Shown here one piece after another: positions 61,929 to 64,000 of a DNA stretch of 64,000 nucleotides. Each line of letters starts with the position of its first letter. Within the stretch, counting starts at the first letter, position 1. Origin of the DNA: Venturia oleaginea (taxonomy: Eukaryota; Ascomycota; Dothideomycetes; Venturiales; Venturiaceae). The notes below the pieces were generated by a model that made no database searches, had not been told where the DNA came from, and was given only the letters and a program-made list of their open reading frames with translations. The translations under genes were made by a program, and so were the position numbers. The stretch is from NCBI GenBank assembly GCA_013176395.1, contig JABMLP010000024.1, positions 664,808 through 728,807 on the forward strand, read 5' to 3'.

Positions 61929-62099
61929 AATCACTGTATATTAGCTATATTACACTATATTTAGTGGTGATGAGTGACACGGCAATCTCGCCGAGATCAC
62001 GAGAATATATTGCTTTTTGAACGGATTGTAATCTACGGGATTTTCTAGTGCATTGTAACAAGATACGTACACCAAAAAACGGAGATTCCATTGTAAATT

Positions 62100-62380
62100 T
62101 GTCAAAGGATAGATCCTTTCTCAACTTATCCTGGATGGATTCTTAGCACTACCTGGTAGTTCTCACGTGCGCCTAGCAGGGATTATTCAGGGACCGTTTC
62201 ACATGCGCTTCTACTCCTTTCTATTCTCTTCTCAGGACAGCATGTCCTTTTCCTACTTGGAAGATTATATATACAAGTTGTTCTCCCTGTACCTACACTT
62301 TCTTCTTTGTACTTAGATACTTTGAAATACAAGCAGTCTTCTCTCACTTGCGAAACACCTTTGAGGGTTGAACTCTTACA
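62100..62380 (+). repeat. 5' LTR of the truncated gypsy element (281 bp)
   Basis: TGTCAAAGGATAGATCC... to ...GAACTCTTACA. It resembles 50492-50753 (reverse complement) most closely and includes TATATA and GTACTTAGATAC. Confidence 0.9.
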
Positions 62381-62381
62381 T

Positions 62382-62392
62382 TATCTAAGTAC
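62382..62392 (+). other. Self-priming primer-binding site
   Basis: TATCTAAGTAC one base after the LTR, complementary to GTACTTAGATA within that LTR (about 62312-62322), the same layout as at 7829-7840. Confidence 0.75.
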
Positions 62393-62449
62393 CGCACCAA
62401 TACCTCTTGCTGACAGTAAGAGAGAGTCTCTGCAGCAATCGTCAGAGCA

Positions 62450-62540
62450 AAGAGAAAGCCCTCCATCGAGCGAGGTACCGAGAAAGCCCTCCATCGAGCG
62501 AGGCACTGAGAAAGCCCTCCATTGAGCGAGGCATTGAGAA
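62450..62540. repeat. Three tandem ~29-bp units in the leader
   Basis: GAGAAAGCCCTCCATCGAGC-type unit repeated three times with minor changes. Confidence 0.75.
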
Positions 62541-62714
62541 AGAGTTTGCTAGGTACCTCATAACCTAGGACGGATGCTACATCTTCTCATTGTGTAGTAA
62601 TCACGAACGTCGAAGATTGAGAGTTGTTGAAACTTGTCCTTTGCGAAGGGATATCAACAACGTCCAAAGTGACACCCACAAGTTGAAAGTACTCCCAGGT
62701 CAATCCTGTTGGTG

Positions 62715-63270
62715 AGTCAAGGTCCTAAAGAGGACACCCAAGCCATTTCAGTACTCTCAGGAAGAGCCTGTAGAGTCAAGGTCCTAAAGAGGACACCCAA
62801 GCCATTTTCAGTACTCTCAGGACGAGCCTGCAGAGTCAAGGTCCTAAAAAGGACACCCCAGCCACTTCAGTACTCTCAGGAAGAGCCTGTAGAGTCAAGG
62901 TCCTAAAGAGGACACCCAAGCCATTTTCAGTACTCTCAGGACGAGCCTGCAGAGTCAAGGTCCTAAAGAGGACACCCCAGCCATTTCAGTACTCTCAGGA
63001 AGAGCCTGTAGAGTCAAGGTCCTAAAGAGGACACCCAAGCCATTTTCAGTACTCTCAGGACGAGCCTGCAGAGTCAAGGTCCTAAAGAGGACACCCCAGC
63101 CATTTCAGTACTCTCAGGAAGAGCCTGTAGAGTCAAGGTCCTAAAGAGGACATCCAAGCCATTTTCAGTACTCTCAGGACGAGCCTGCAGAGTCAAGGTC
63201 CTAAAGAGAACACCCCAGCCATTTCAGTACTCTCAGGAAGAGCCTGTAGAGTCAAGGTCCTAAAGAGGAC
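62715..63270. repeat. Ten ~60-bp tandem repeats in alternating A/B types
   Basis: GTCAAGGTCCTAAAGAGGAC recurs at about 62715, 62774, 62834, 62893, 62953, 63012, 63072, 63131, 63191 and 63250. Units alternate between a form with GCCATTTCAG/GGAAGAGCCTGTAGA and one with GCCATTTTCAG/GGACGAGCCTGCAGA, so the real period is a ~119-bp dimer. A short ORF through it (62709-62906) is only a by-product of the repeat. Confidence 0.9.
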
Positions 63271-63831
63271 ACCTAACCCAAGAAGCAAGGGCCAACCTCA
63301 AGGGCCAAATAAAAAGGAATTTCAAGAAGAGAACACTTGTCCTAACCCAAGAAGCAAGGGCCAACCTCAAAGACCAACCTCAAGAGCCAACCTCAAGGGC
63401 CAAACAAAAAGGGAATTCAAGAGAATTCAAGCTGAGATTTTCTAGAAGGTGCTAGAATCTCCAAGAAGCAAGGGCCAACTGTAAGGGCCAATCCACAGTA
63501 AATTCTCGCAAAATTTACAAAGAGGAAATCAGAGGTCATCCTAAGACAGCGTAGTCTTAGGAGTTGAAGCTGTAATAAGCTGAGGAAAGAAAGAGTTAGG
63601 AAGAGAGATTCAATACCCTTGACCTTCATAGTCCCTAGGAGCTCTGTCCTTAGTAATAAGGGTTGCAGAGCAGACTGTCAAGGATGAAATCAGTCGGAAG
63701 GAAACTCAGCCTCAGAGCCTGTACTCGATGATTGGAACGTCAATCAAGATTGATAACCGCCTATTCGAAAGAAAACTTCAGAGGAAGGGAGTTAGTTCTT
63801 ATCGAGGACATGGAAACAACAGTCGTGCGAA

Positions 63832-64000
63832 TAGGGTTAGGGTTAGGGTTAGGGTTAGGGTTAGGGTTAGGGTTAGGGTTAGGGTTAGGGTTAGGGTTAG
63901 GGTTAGGGTTAGGGTTAGGGTTAGGGTTAGGGTTAGGGTTAGGGTTAGGGTTAGGGTTAGGGTTAGGGTTAGGGTTAGGGTTAGGGTTAGGGTTAGGGTT
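63832..64000 (+). repeat. Telomere, ~28 TTAGGG units
   Basis: Perfect TTAGGG repeats from 63832 to the end of the window, G-rich strand 3'-ward, so this is the physical right end of a chromosome. Confidence 0.99.

Larger units (their letters stand above)
57030..62099. mobile_element. CMC (EnSpm/CACTA-like) transposon, right end truncated
   Basis: Begins CACAAACACATTGTAAACGC immediately after ACATT of copy C and contains a TNP2-type transposase on the plus strand and a divergent partner ORF on the minus strand. ATTGTAA(A) motifs repeat near both ends (for example 57039, 57111 and 57156 on the left; 62027, 62052 and 62090 on the right), like the subterminal binding repeats of CACTA elements. 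The gypsy LTR starts at 62100, so the right TIR was either removed by that insertion or cannot be seen. About 5.07 kb. Confidence 0.75.
62100..63831 (+). mobile_element. Gypsy element of the young family, truncated by the telomere
   Basis: A 5' LTR (62100-62380) in plus orientation is followed by the same self-priming site (TATCTAAGTAC) and a leader sharing motifs with 7178-7828 (ACAGCGTAGTCTTAGGAGTT, AGCTCTGTCCTTAGTAATAA). Just before gag would be reached, the sequence passes into TTAGGG repeats at 63832. No gag or pol is left. Confidence 0.85.

Noticed and set aside
62709..62906. 65-aa ORF as a gene
   Set aside because: It exists only because the 60-bp tandem units keep a common frame for three copies; no start context or family.
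62715..63270. CRISPR-like array
   Set aside because: Units are contiguous tandem repeats without unique spacers, and the genome is fungal.
56945..64000. Telomere-linked RecQ helicase gene, common at fungal chromosome ends
   Set aside because: No helicase motifs in any frame here; the last 7 kb are transposons and repeats.

Overview
This window is the right-hand end of a chromosome from a filamentous ascomycete. It finishes in about 28 uninterrupted TTAGGG units (63832-64000), G-rich strand running outward. Pezizomycotina is supported by short introns (44-200 nt, mostly 44-62) with GTRNGT donors and CTAAC-type branch points, a fungal-specific transcription factor, a HET/NB-ARC/TPR NLR-type gene, FunK1 kinases, a Bys1-type secreted protein and several chromoviral Ty3 elements. 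The species cannot be fixed from the sequence.

Region 1 (1-32 kb) is gene-bearing and carries many mobile insertions. It holds the 3' end of a transcription factor gene, a nested cluster of solo LTRs, a complete and very young Ty3/gypsy element (2011-8151), a two-exon flavin monooxygenase (8499-10017), a small zinc-finger protein (11905-12225), a pseudokinase (14699-16870), a Bys1 secreted protein (17659-18275), a TPR protein (21640-23396), a dual-specificity-phosphatase-like protein (29689-30729) and a low-molecular-weight tyrosine phosphatase (31343-31944). DNA transposons sit between them: a DDE_3 element with a 5-bp target duplication, a Mutator-like element that replaced the last codons of the TPR gene, and a pogo element.

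Region 2 (32-57 kb) is accessory chromatin. A second chromovirus (32779-about 39000) lies inside a copy of a short repeat that begins CCTAACAC. It is followed by a broken HET-NB-ARC-TPR gene with near-identical TPR units, an orphan gag, a second CCTAACAC repeat with an OrsD/DUF3505-like ORF, a truncated FunK1 copy, a conserved fungal protein with a PARP-finger-like motif, an intact 791-aa FunK1 kinase, a nest of LTRs and Tc1/Fot1 relics, and a dynamin-family GTPase with two in-frame stops.

Region 3 (57-64 kb) is subtelomere proper: a third CCTAACAC copy, split by a large CMC (EnSpm/CACTA-like) transposon with a TNP2-type transposase and a divergent partner ORF, then the LTR and leader of a second copy of the young gypsy family, cut off before gag by the telomere.

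The layout shows repeated insertion into insertions, which target-site duplications let one order in time. Accessory genes of NLR, FunK1 and dynamin type are decayed or duplicated, while metabolic and housekeeping-like genes towards the centromere side are intact. Five spliced gene models (monooxygenase, Bys1, TPR, LMW-PTP, FunK1) were rebuilt by hand from splice signals and reading-frame continuity.
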